From: Chloroflexi bacterium bin20
GTDB taxonomy: Bacteria; Chloroflexota; Anaerolineae; Aggregatilineales; Phototrophicaceae
Assembly (NCBI GenBank): GCA_002238485.1
Contig: MPMG01000010.1
Span: 79,765-143,764 of the forward strand
Length of the DNA stretch: 64,000 bases
Direction of reading: 5' to 3'
Numbering within the stretch: the first letter of the stretch is position 1; each line of letters starts with the position of its first letter. Position numbers and translations under genes: made by a program. Shown here piece after piece: positions 10,058-17,715 of this stretch. Below the pieces are notes generated by a model. The model did no database searches. It saw only the letters and a list, made by a program, of their open reading frames with translations, and was not told the origin of the DNA.

Positions 10058-10610
10058 GGCGGCGTTCTTTGCCGCCATTGGCGCAGCCGCTTTGCCGCGT
10101 TCTTTGCGGCAAGCGGGCGGGCATTGGCGAACACGCCGGCGGCGTTTTTTGCCGCCAAGATGTTTCGCCGCCCGACATGGGGCAGGGGGAGCGCGCGGCG
10201 GCGGCGTTCTTTGCCGCAACGCAATCGCGCGCGGGGGGGCGCGGGCCGCCGCCGCCTGTTCTTTAGGCGGCGAAGCGGGGGTAGCCCCCCCATTACCGCA
10301 TCTACCCGCCCGTCATCGGCGCTTGTCGCCGAGATTTACCGCCGCTTTGACGTGCGGCGGCGGGCGGGCAGGAAGAGGGGGGGAGCGGCGGCTTGCCGAC
10401 CAGCGGGGGGGGGGGGGGCAGAACGCCGCGTGTTTTGCGGGGGGGGGGGGGGGGGGGGCGGGGGGCCGCGCCCCCCCCCCCCCCCCCATCCGCGCGCACA
10501 GGGTGGGCGCGACCGAAGCCAGCGCCGCCGCGTTCTTTGCGGCGGAGTCAAGCGACCGGCGAGGAAGCGGCGGGTGTCTTTTGCTTTTGGCGGCGCGTTC
10601 TTTGCGCCGC
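10058..10610 (+). repeat. Array of 7 short hairpins with conserved GTTCTTT (one GTTTTTT) loop
   Basis: Hairpins: 10058-10076 GGCGGC/GCCGCC; 10094-10110 GCCGC/GCGGC; 10138-10156 GGCGGC/GCCGCC (loop GTTTTTT); 10201-10217 GCGGC/GCCGC; 10250-10272 CGCCGCCT/AGGCGGCG; 10525-10545 CCGCCGC/GCGGCGG; 10590-10610 GCGGCGC/GCGCCGC. Confidence 0.85.
10405..10487. repeat. Poly-G (G14, G20, G6) followed by poly-C (C17)
   Basis: G14 at 10405-10418; G20 at 10439-10458; G6 at 10460-10465; C17 at 10471-10487. Possible sequencing or assembly artefact. Confidence 0.6.
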
Positions 10611-10700
10611 GAAAGACACCGCGCGCGGATTTTTGTTTTCAGGGGTCAGAAGGTGGGATTTCACCAGGTCATTCAGGTCGGGGGCTGTCTGCAAAATCGC

Positions 10701-10913
10701 TTAGAGGGCAACGTGGCGCTTCGACTTTTCCGGGTTTGAGCTGGAATTGGCGCATTCACGGCATACGACCATCAAGATGCTGTGGCTCATGTAGCTGGCT
10801 CTGTAGCTGTCCGGGTAGGGTCGGCGACATTGGTTGCAAAGACAGAAGCATTGCTTGGCGCCTGCCGCTTTGCAGTCCTTGCAGACCAGCTTGATCGTTG
10901 ACGATTTCATCAT
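10701..10913 (-). CDS. Small Cys-rich (zinc-ribbon-like) protein
   Basis: MMKSSTIKLVCKDCKAAGAKQCFCLCNQCRRPYP...VVCRECANSSS; overlaps the HNH stop (translational coupling). Confidence 0.55.
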   Translation of the reverse strand: MMKSSTIKLVCKDCKAAGAKQCFCLCNQCRRPYPDSYRASYMSHSILMVVCRECANSSSNPEKSKRHVAL

Positions 10914-11239
10914 GGTATCAGTGGCAGTTGCCCGGCGGCTATCAGCCGCTCTCGCTCTTGCCGCGCCGCGTTCTGTTTGCGGCGCATGATGTGTATGCGC
11001 ATGTCGTAGGTCAGGTGGCAGCGTTGGCAGAGGGCGGCCAGGTTATCGCGTCTGTTGTCTTCGGGCATGTGGTTCAGGTGGGCGACTGTCAGGATGACGA
11101 TTGATCCTGTCTGCGGGTGTGGCTCTCCGTGTTCGGCGTCGCACCACTGGCAGCGCCAGCCTGCCTGCTGTCGGATGCGCAGGGATATGGCTTTCCAGTC
11201 TGCCGGGTATCTGTGCTTGTGTTCGGGCTTGATGGGCAT
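10910..11239 (-). CDS. HNH endonuclease
   Basis: CQWCDAEHGEPH...VILTVAHLNHMPEDNRRDNLAALCQRCHLTYD: CxxC...H...N...CxxCH. Confidence 0.88.
   Translation of the reverse strand: MPIKPEHKHRYPADWKAISLRIRQQAGWRCQWCDAEHGEPHPQTGSIVILTVAHLNHMPEDNRRDNLAALCQRCHLTYDMRIHIMRRKQNAARQERERLIAAGQLPLIP
10963..10985 (+). repeat. Variant hairpin of the GTTCTTT family inside the HNH gene
   Basis: GCGCCGC-GTTCTGTTT-GCGGCGC, 7-bp perfect stem. Confidence 0.55.
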
Positions 11240-11303
11240 GGCGACAGTATATCCAGCTTGATGATGGCAGGCAAGACGGGCTGAACTGACGAGATATTCT
11301 TGG

Positions 11304-11357
11304 GCCGTTCTCTCGCGCCGCGGTTAGGTCGGGGACGGCACGGCGCGGGAGAACGGC
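11304..11357. repeat. 17-bp-stem hairpin between divergent HNH and TerS
   Basis: GCCGTTCTCTCGCGCCG (11304-11320) pairs with CGGCGCGGGAGAACGGC (11341-11357): 17 pairs with a single G-T wobble and a 20-nt loop. Confidence 0.8.
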
Positions 11358-11403
11358 AGACACCGCTGCGGCGCGGCCGCCGCCGCCCCCCGCGTAGGGG
11401 TGG

Positions 11404-11422
11404 GTCTGGGCAACGCCCAGAC
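11404..11422. repeat. 8-bp perfect hairpin upstream of TerS
   Basis: GTCTGGGC-AAC-GCCCAGAC. Confidence 0.75.
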
Positions 11423-11465
11423 AGTGGTCGCCCTTGCTCGCGATAATTTGTGGTATTGACAGCAT

Positions 11466-11475
11466 GTGCTAGAAT
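11466..11475 (+). promoter_or_regulatory. Extended -10 promoter element before the phage late operon
   Basis: GTGCTAGAAT (TGC-TAGAAT extended -10), resembling the element at 22128-22133. Confidence 0.45.
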
Positions 11476-11538
11476 GCAGGAATGTTGGCGTTTCTGCCTG
11501 CGGGCAGGGGTATAGCTCTCAAAAAATCGGGGGGAAAA

Positions 11539-11868
11539 ATGTACAGGCTCAATCCCGATCCAGGCTGGCTGCGGAAGGACATCAAAAATGCGAAACAGTT
11601 GGCAGCGGACCGCAAGGAGCTCGACTCGTGGCTCTTGGCGCGGTTGGTGCAGCTTGCAGCTGGCGATGGCTCTTCGGCTTGCCGGGCAATAGAAACATTG
11701 ATGTCGGCGCCGTCGCAAGAAGGAGTGGAATATGATGCAGCAAGAGTTGACGCGCTCGCCGAGCAATACGCCGTCCGTATTCTCCGAAGAATGGGCTATC
11801 TTGTTCAGTCACCGGCGCAGGGCGGCGAGGATGAGTCTGCTGGATTTCATCCTGTACACGATGCCTGA
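11539..11868 (+). CDS. Putative small terminase subunit
   Basis: Small ORF with purine-rich SD (gggggaaaaatg) immediately before the large terminase; assignment mainly positional. Confidence 0.5.
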   Translation: MYRLNPDPGWLRKDIKNAKQLAADRKELDSWLLARLVQLAAGDGSSACRAIETLMSAPSQEGVEYDAARVDALAEQYAVRILRRMGYLVQSPAQGGEDESAGFHPVHDA

Positions 11869-13180
11869 TTACCAGGTCGCCCGCCATCATGAATTGATGG
11901 TGGAAGAGATCGAGCGCGCTATTGCCGCTGACAGCGGCCGCCTTTATATCGGGATGCCGCCGCGCCACGGCAAAAGCGAAACCGCGACCATCCGGACGAT
12001 TTGTTGGCACATCGGGCGCTATCCTGAGAAACAGATTATGCTGCTTTGCTATGGCCAACAGTTGGCGAATGAGTTTTCGCGGCGAATCCGGTCAATTGTT
12101 CGCGACGACCTGCGCTATCGGGAGTTGTTTCCGCATGTGGCGCTGTCTAAAGAGCGAGCGCGTCTCGATGATTGGAAGACCACGGCGGGCGGCGGCTTGA
12201 AGTCAGTCGGCGTGACGGGCGGCGTGACGGGTCATGGCGCGGATTTGATGATCATTGACGATCCGCACAAGGAAGGCGACGCGGAGAGTCTGGAGCTTTT
12301 GGACAGCGTGTTCACCTGGTATGCGACGGCGGCGCGGACGCGTCTTGCGCCTGGGGCAAGCATTATCTTCATCATGACGCGCTGGCATCGGCTGGATTTG
12401 GCGGGACGGCTGCTGGAATTGCAGAGCACAAGCTCAGACGCGGACCAATGGCGAGAAGTTGTGCTGCCGGCGCTGGCGGGATCCGATGATATCCTGGGGC
12501 GCGCGAAAGGCGAAGCCTTGTGGCCGGAGCGATTCAGCCGCGAAAGTTTGTTGGCGCTGCGGGCTTTGGATGATCGGTATTTTCAGGCGCTGTATCAGAA
12601 TAATCCGCGCGGCGCTGATGATGTCATGTTCGATATTGATAAAGTCCGTTGGGTCGATGGCTACGATGCCAATGCTGGCGAGATATTCTGGACTTGTGAT
12701 CTGGCGACGAGCAGCCGGGACAGCGCGGACTATAATGTTTTCGCGCGTTGGGGCAAGATGGGCGATTCGATCTGCCTTATCGAAGCGCATCGGCTGCGCA
12801 TGGCTTATTCTGGCGCTCGGCTGCGCCTGCTGCAAATCCGGCGACAGCATCCTGATGAAATGATTGTCTTCCCCAAAGACTTGCTGGAACTCTTAATGTT
12901 CAAGCATTTACGCGACGAGCTTGGCGTGGGTCGTCTTACGACTGTGGCCATGAAAGGCGACAAGGTTCAGAAGGCGCAGCATCCGGCGATTTTGGTCAAT
13001 AATGAGCGTTTAGCGGTGGTGCGCGACACGGGCAGCGACAATGATTATTTCGTCCGCGAGCTCGGCGAATTTCCGATGGGACGCTATGATGATTGCGTCG
13101 ACGCTTTCAGTGTTGCGGCACATTACATGCGCGTGCCTGGTGAGGTCGAGCTATTTCTGAGGGGTGGCCGCAGTGTTTGA
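11831..13180 (+). CDS. Phage terminase large subunit
   Basis: RLYIGMPPRHGKSETATIRT (Walker A-like), DLMIIDDPHKEGDAES (Walker B), FWTCDLATSSRDSADYNVFARWG (nuclease). The ORF opens at 11732; MSLLDFILYTMPDYQVARHH (11831) is the likelier start. Confidence 0.93.
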   Translation: MSLLDFILYTMPDYQVARHHELMVEEIERAIAADSGRLYIGMPPRHGKSETATIRTICWHIGRYPEKQIMLLCYGQQLANEFSRRIRSIVRDDLRYRELFPHVALSKERARLDDWKTTAGGGLKSVGVTGGVTGHGADLMIIDDPHKEGDAESLELLDSVFTWYATAARTRLAPGASIIFIMTRWHRLDLAGRLLELQSTSSDADQWREVVLPALAGSDDILGRAKGEALWPERFSRESLLALRALDDRYFQALYQNNPRGADDVMFDIDKVRWVDGYDANAGEIFWTCDLATSSRDSADYNVFARWGKMGDSICLIEAHRLRMAYSGARLRLLQIRRQHPDEMIVFPKDLLELLMFKHLRDELGVGRLTTVAMKGDKVQKAQHPAILVNNERLAVVRDTGSDNDYFVRELGEFPMGRYDDCVDAFSVAAHYMRVPGEVELFLRGGRSV

Positions 13181-14390
13181 GAAGATTCGCTCGTTCTTTC
13201 GGGCGCGCGGGGAAGTCACGAACAAAGGCGCGACGGGTCGGCGTGTCAGCGACTTGCAGGACAGCCCTGAGTGGATCTGGGTGCAGTCGCCGGACTTCAC
13301 GAATGATCTGGCAATTTACGCTTACCGGGAGTGGATTAGCACAGCGATAGATCGCGTTGCCGAGCTCTGCGTATCTGTGCCGATGATTGTGCGCGAGGCT
13401 GGTGGACTTGGCGTTTATGAAGACCATCCGCTGCTGGCGCTGCTGGGGACTTACGGGCGTCCGAATCGTTTGCAGGACAGCTTTGAGTTTATGGAAGCGC
13501 ATTTTAAGCGCATGGACATCTGGGGCAATGATGTCTGGTTTTGGCAATCTGAGTTTGGGGGCGCGCCTGACGAGGTCTATCAGCTGGACATGCGCAATGT
13601 GCAGATTCGCGTTGTGGATGGCTTGCAGTGGTATTTCTACAATGTCGGCGGCGTTGAGCATCGGATTTCGCCTGAGCAGGTGACGCATTTCCGCCGCTCG
13701 AATCCGACAGCCACCGGCGTATTTTGGGGCATGTCGGCTGTAGAGAAGCTGCGCAATGTGGCAGAGACGGACCGCTTGATGACGAAGTGGAATCAGAGCT
13801 TTTTTGAAAGCGGCGCGCCCAATGGCATCATGATTGTGGACGCGGATTTGGTCGACAGCAAGCAAGCGCGGCAGATGGAATCGGAGTTCAACGAGAATCC
13901 CAGGGGCAAGCGGCGTCTGGCTGTGATACGCGCCCGCCAGGGTTCGGCAGTATGGCATGAAGCGCTGATGAAGCAGCGCGATTTGGATTTCAATGATGGT
14001 CGATTGATGACGCGTCAGGCGGCATTTGACGCTTTGGGCTTTCATGTGGGCGCTGTGTCTGAGGCATCGACTGAGGCGCATGCGCGGGTAGCTGAGGCAT
14101 TGGTGCGCGAGTCGGCGTGGATTCGCCATCGGCGGACGGCGAGCGCATTGAATACCGCGCTGGAGTTTTGGCCGGGCGCTGGACAATACCGCGTGGACTT
14201 CCATGATGTGCGCGCGACTGACTGGGAGCGCGAGTCGAAGAAGCTGCAAGCGGTCATGCCCTACATGACCATCAACGAGGTGCGCAGCCATTATCTTGAG
14301 TTGGGGCCGCTGCCGCGGGGCGATCGGTTTGCAGAAGTGTCCGTGCCGAACGAATTGGCTGTTGAAGAGAGGATAACTACCGATGCGTGA
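13164..14390 (+). CDS. HK97-type portal protein
   Basis: WISTAIDRVAELCVSVPMIV...FEFMEAHFKRMDIWGNDVWFWQ...FFESGAPNGIMIVDADL; position after TerL; GTG start. Confidence 0.88.
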   Translation: MAAVFEKIRSFFRARGEVTNKGATGRRVSDLQDSPEWIWVQSPDFTNDLAIYAYREWISTAIDRVAELCVSVPMIVREAGGLGVYEDHPLLALLGTYGRPNRLQDSFEFMEAHFKRMDIWGNDVWFWQSEFGGAPDEVYQLDMRNVQIRVVDGLQWYFYNVGGVEHRISPEQVTHFRRSNPTATGVFWGMSAVEKLRNVAETDRLMTKWNQSFFESGAPNGIMIVDADLVDSKQARQMESEFNENPRGKRRLAVIRARQGSAVWHEALMKQRDLDFNDGRLMTRQAAFDALGFHVGAVSEASTEAHARVAEALVRESAWIRHRRTASALNTALEFWPGAGQYRVDFHDVRATDWERESKKLQAVMPYMTINEVRSHYLELGPLPRGDRFAEVSVPNELAVEERITTDA

Positions 14391-14649
14391 GCCTGACGAT
14401 GCAATTTTCGTCGATGAAGGCTGCCTTGATTGCGGGCAGAGTCGGAAGATAGTCCGTGGCGATGCTTTTCCATGCGCCTGGGATTCTCTGTCTGATGGTC
14501 AGCGGACATTCTTGCGCCGGTCAAGGGTCACGCCTGCTGATTGGTGCGCATCGCGTTTGACTGCTGAGAATGCTGTAAAGCGCGAAACGGGCAGCAGCCA
14601 GCCCTATGATCTGCCCAAGGCGATACCGATTCAGAGCGACTTGCTATGA
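14383..14649 (+). CDS. Small phage protein of unknown function
   Basis: 88-aa ORF with Cys residues (EGCLDCGQSRKIVRGDAFPC), overlapping portal and capsid genes by 4-8 nt. Confidence 0.55.
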   Translation: MREPDDAIFVDEGCLDCGQSRKIVRGDAFPCAWDSLSDGQRTFLRRSRVTPADWCASRLTAENAVKRETGSSQPYDLPKAIPIQSDLL

Positions 14650-16718
14650 GTCATCTGCGTCGGCGCGGGGATCTTGTTGATGGCATTCTGGTGCCTTTTT
14701 CGGGGCCTGAGGATGACAGCTATGGCACCTGGTGGGACGCGCGGACTGATTTTCGTCTGGACATGTACGCGCCGCATCCGATTTTTTATTTTCATGGTCT
14801 GCGCGATTATGAGCAGCATGGCCGGCTGCGCAAATTTGAGCTGCGCCCGGAGGGATTGTGGGCAGAAGGCGTATTGACGGACAGCGCGAGTCCGCTTTTT
14901 GAGCTGCTGGATTCGGGACGGGCGGCCTGGTCTTCGGCGACGATGCCGCTGGTTGCGAGTCCGCCGCGCCCTGACGGGTACATCGCGGTTTGGCCGATAG
15001 TAGAAGGCAGCATCGCGGACGCTGGCGAAGTGTCTGCGCGAAGGGGATTGACAGCTGCGGATTATGCGCGCGCCGTGGCGAATCGAGAATCGTATGTGCG
15101 CAGCAAATGGGGAGGCTGGCAGATGGAGCCGCAAGATCCGAAGTTGCAGGATAACAAGGACCCGAAGGAAACTGGATCGAATGGGCAGACGCCGGAAGGC
15201 GTAGCCGCGCCTTTGCCTGATGTTGCCGCGAATGACGCGTCAGCGCCCCCCGCGCCTGATTTGAGCGAGCAAGAGGAATTCGCTCGCTGGAAGGCGGAGA
15301 AGGCCAAAGAGGAACGGCGCAAAGAGATCGAAGAGGTGGCGCGAGCGATTTTGTCGCCGCCGCCTGAGGATGCCAAGCGCAAGCTGCCGGCGGCAGGGGG
15401 CAAGAAATCGCCTGTGGACTTGAAGGATTCTGTCGTGCGCGTGTCTTCGCCCTGGGATCAATTTGGGCTGCTGGGCATGACGATGCATTATGAATCCAAA
15501 GCTGCGTTTCGCGGGCGCAACTCGAATTTCAGCGACCAATTCGATGACAAGTTCTTCCGGGCGCTGGCTTACAAGGTGGCTGAGCAGTGGAAGACCGACG
15601 AAAAGGTCGAGCAGGAATACATCCCTACGCCTGAGGGCTTGCTGGAAGTGATTCCGATGCGCTGCATCGACCAGTCTACCTATCGCAACTGGACGCGTTA
15701 CCTGCCGCACATGCGCGCTGACGAAGCCATGATGTCGACTTTGGCGAACAAGGGCGATGAGCTGGTGCCAACCTTGCTGTCGTCGTCGCTGTATTACTTC
15801 ATGCGGCTGGAGTCGCGGGTGTCGAATCTCTTTCGTTCGTTCATGATGCCCAGCCAGCCTTATGACTATCCCAAGATCACGAAAGGTCCGACTTTTGTGA
15901 GCGCCGGCGAGCTGTCTGACGCGGCTAATTTCAGTGTCTCGACCTCGAATATTGATTATTCGGATATCGGCACGGACAAGGTGACGTTTGAGGCTGGCAA
16001 GCTGGCGGCCATTACCTTGTTCAGCGAAGAGCTGGTCGAGGATTCGACTGTCGCCTGGGCAGAAGCGGCGGCGCGGATTTATGTGGAAGAGATGGCGCAT
16101 GCCTTCGACTTTGTGCTGCTGAATGGCGATACCAGCGCCAGCGCCACCAACATCAGCTTCTATGGCACGAATCCGAATGCCGCCACGGAGACCAAGCGCA
16201 TCCTGACTTTTGACGGCATTCGCAAAGGCATCGTGGCTGCGGACCAAACGGCTATCGCCACGATTGCGGATGATTCGATCTTGTCGGTCATGAAGACGAT
16301 GGGGCCGCGTGGGGTCATCGGGCGCGACATCAGGAATCTGGTCTGTATCGCGCCGCCGGAGGTTGGCTTTGAGCTGGACGCGCTGGATGCTTATGAGGGC
16401 CTGGACAAGGTTGGGCCGCAGGCGACTTTGCTGACCGGGCAGCTGGGCTTCTGGCGGTCTGTGCCGCTCGTCATCACAGAAGAATTTCCGCAGACGGACG
16501 CGAATGGTCGCGTTGATGACACGGCGGCTTCGAACACGAAGGGCGCGTGGATTGTGGCTAACCGCAATGCCATCCTGATTGGCATGCGCCGGATGCCCAT
16601 GCTCGAGCAGGGTCGCGATGCTGGCGTTGACGGTCGGTTCATTACGGCGTCTTTGCGCGCGGACATCCAGTTGATGGAGCCTGGCGCTGCGGCCATGGGC
16701 TATAACTCGACGGTGTAG
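14646..16718 (+). CDS. Fusion protein: prohead protease - scaffold-like linker - HK97-fold major capsid protein
   Basis: N-terminus GILVPFSGPEDDSYGTWWDARTDF...PIFYFHGL...GRAAWSSATMPL...WPIVEGS matches prohead-protease motifs. Charged linker EEFARWKAEKAKEERRKEIEEVARAIL. C-terminus KITKGPTFVSAGE...KLAAITLFSEELVEDSTV...FDFVLLNGD is MCP-like. Confidence 0.85.
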   Translation: MSHLRRRGDLVDGILVPFSGPEDDSYGTWWDARTDFRLDMYAPHPIFYFHGLRDYEQHGRLRKFELRPEGLWAEGVLTDSASPLFELLDSGRAAWSSATMPLVASPPRPDGYIAVWPIVEGSIADAGEVSARRGLTAADYARAVANRESYVRSKWGGWQMEPQDPKLQDNKDPKETGSNGQTPEGVAAPLPDVAANDASAPPAPDLSEQEEFARWKAEKAKEERRKEIEEVARAILSPPPEDAKRKLPAAGGKKSPVDLKDSVVRVSSPWDQFGLLGMTMHYESKAAFRGRNSNFSDQFDDKFFRALAYKVAEQWKTDEKVEQEYIPTPEGLLEVIPMRCIDQSTYRNWTRYLPHMRADEAMMSTLANKGDELVPTLLSSSLYYFMRLESRVSNLFRSFMMPSQPYDYPKITKGPTFVSAGELSDAANFSVSTSNIDYSDIGTDKVTFEAGKLAAITLFSEELVEDSTVAWAEAAARIYVEEMAHAFDFVLLNGDTSASATNISFYGTNPNAATETKRILTFDGIRKGIVAADQTAIATIADDSILSVMKTMGPRGVIGRDIRNLVCIAPPEVGFELDALDAYEGLDKVGPQATLLTGQLGFWRSVPLVITEEFPQTDANGRVDDTAASNTKGAWIVANRNAILIGMRRMPMLEQGRDAGVDGRFITASLRADIQLMEPGAAAMGYNSTV

Positions 16719-16720
16719 CT

Positions 16721-17278
16721 GTGGCTTATCCTGTTCTGAGCGACATCAAGGCGCGTTTGGGAATCAGCGACAGCAGCCAGGATGCGGCATTGCAGTCGGC
16801 GTTGAATGCCGCGCGCGGGGCGGTTGAGAATTATTGCGGCGCCCGCTGGGAGTATCCTGACTCTGAGACGCGCGAATTTCGCTTGTGGTATGGCAATTCG
16901 AATATTGGCGAGTCGGCATTTGATGTAGCTAATCCTGGCTTGCTCAGCTTCACCGCGGCGCGGGCCTGGAAGAAGTGGCAGCTGCCGGAAGCTATCGCCC
17001 TCGAAAATGTCTTGGCGCGGCGGAATCCTGTCGCTGGCGTGGGGCCTTATGAGCGATTGATCGTTCGCGGCAGTTACGATGTCCTCGAGGTTACCGGCGT
17101 TTGGGGTGAGGGTCTGACTGCTCCGGATGAAGTTGCCGAATGCGTCATGCTGGTGGCTATGAGTTTGTTCGCCGCCGGGACTGGTCAGGGGCTGGCTGTC
17201 GATGACGAGGTCGACCGCTCGATATTCGATGACAAGATGCTGGCTTTCTTGCTGCAAGGGCATCGGAGGTATCGATGA
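16721..17278 (+). CDS. Head-tail connector (gp6-like)
   Basis: MAYPVLSDIKARLGISDSSQDAALQSALNAARGAVENYCGARW, typical of gp6-family adaptors, directly after the MCP. Confidence 0.8.
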   Translation: MAYPVLSDIKARLGISDSSQDAALQSALNAARGAVENYCGARWEYPDSETREFRLWYGNSNIGESAFDVANPGLLSFTAARAWKKWQLPEAIALENVLARRNPVAGVGPYERLIVRGSYDVLEVTGVWGEGLTAPDEVAECVMLVAMSLFAAGTGQGLAVDDEVDRSIFDDKMLAFLLQGHRRYR

Positions 17279-17715
17279 CCTTGACATCGGCTTTAGGCGC
17301 GCTGGCGGCCATGCGCTGCGAGGGCATTGACGATGACCGGCATTATCCGATTGGGCAGCCCGCGCCAACCATTCTTGTGCATCCGTCCATCATCTGGCGT
17401 TACGCGCATGTGGAAGATGCTGTGTTGAAGCCTGAGATCTATGATGCCCAGGCGGGCGCGTTGGTTCTGGGCGCGCGGCTGTCGCTGCTGGTTCGGTCTT
17501 ATCAGGGCATCGCGCAATCTGACGAGTTGGCGAATGTATCTCTGTGGGGCGACCGCCTGCTGGCTATGCTGGGCGCGGACATGTTCCTGGGCGGCAGCCT
17601 GACAAAGCCGCTGTCGGGGCAGATGGCGCGCATCGGCGTCGTGTCTCACAGCGCCCGCCGTTATATTGGCGCGCAGATTGACGTGATTCTGAGCGTGCGC
17701 ATCGAGGTCGCGTGA
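17275..17715 (+). CDS. Phage head/tail completion-like protein
   Basis: Position after the connector, ATGA-type overlaps, size 146 aa. Confidence 0.55.
   Translation: MTLTSALGALAAMRCEGIDDDRHYPIGQPAPTILVHPSIIWRYAHVEDAVLKPEIYDAQAGALVLGARLSLLVRSYQGIAQSDELANVSLWGDRLLAMLGADMFLGGSLTKPLSGQMARIGVVSHSARRYIGAQIDVILSVRIEVA

Noticed and set aside
10058-10610. CRISPR array interpretation of the repeats
   Set aside because: Only the 7-nt loop is constant, spacing is irregular (about 30-250 bp), stems vary and no cas genes are present.
10058-10610. Series of Rho-independent terminators
   Set aside because: T-rich sequence is in the loop, not after the stem; no U-tract follows on either strand.
9773-10894. 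Long + strand ORFs (373 aa, 268 aa) and minus ORFs (9650-10219, N-terminal part of 9247-10293) across the hairpin region
   Set aside because: Arg/Gly/Pro/Ala low-complexity translations in several overlapping frames, interrupted by homopolymers; repeats such as LAAKNAA simply translate the hairpins.
13190-13205. Extra GTTCTTT hairpin at the portal gene start (CGCTC-GTTCTTTC-GGGCG)
   Set aside because: Needs a G-T wobble, has a different loop length and lies in coding sequence; may be chance.
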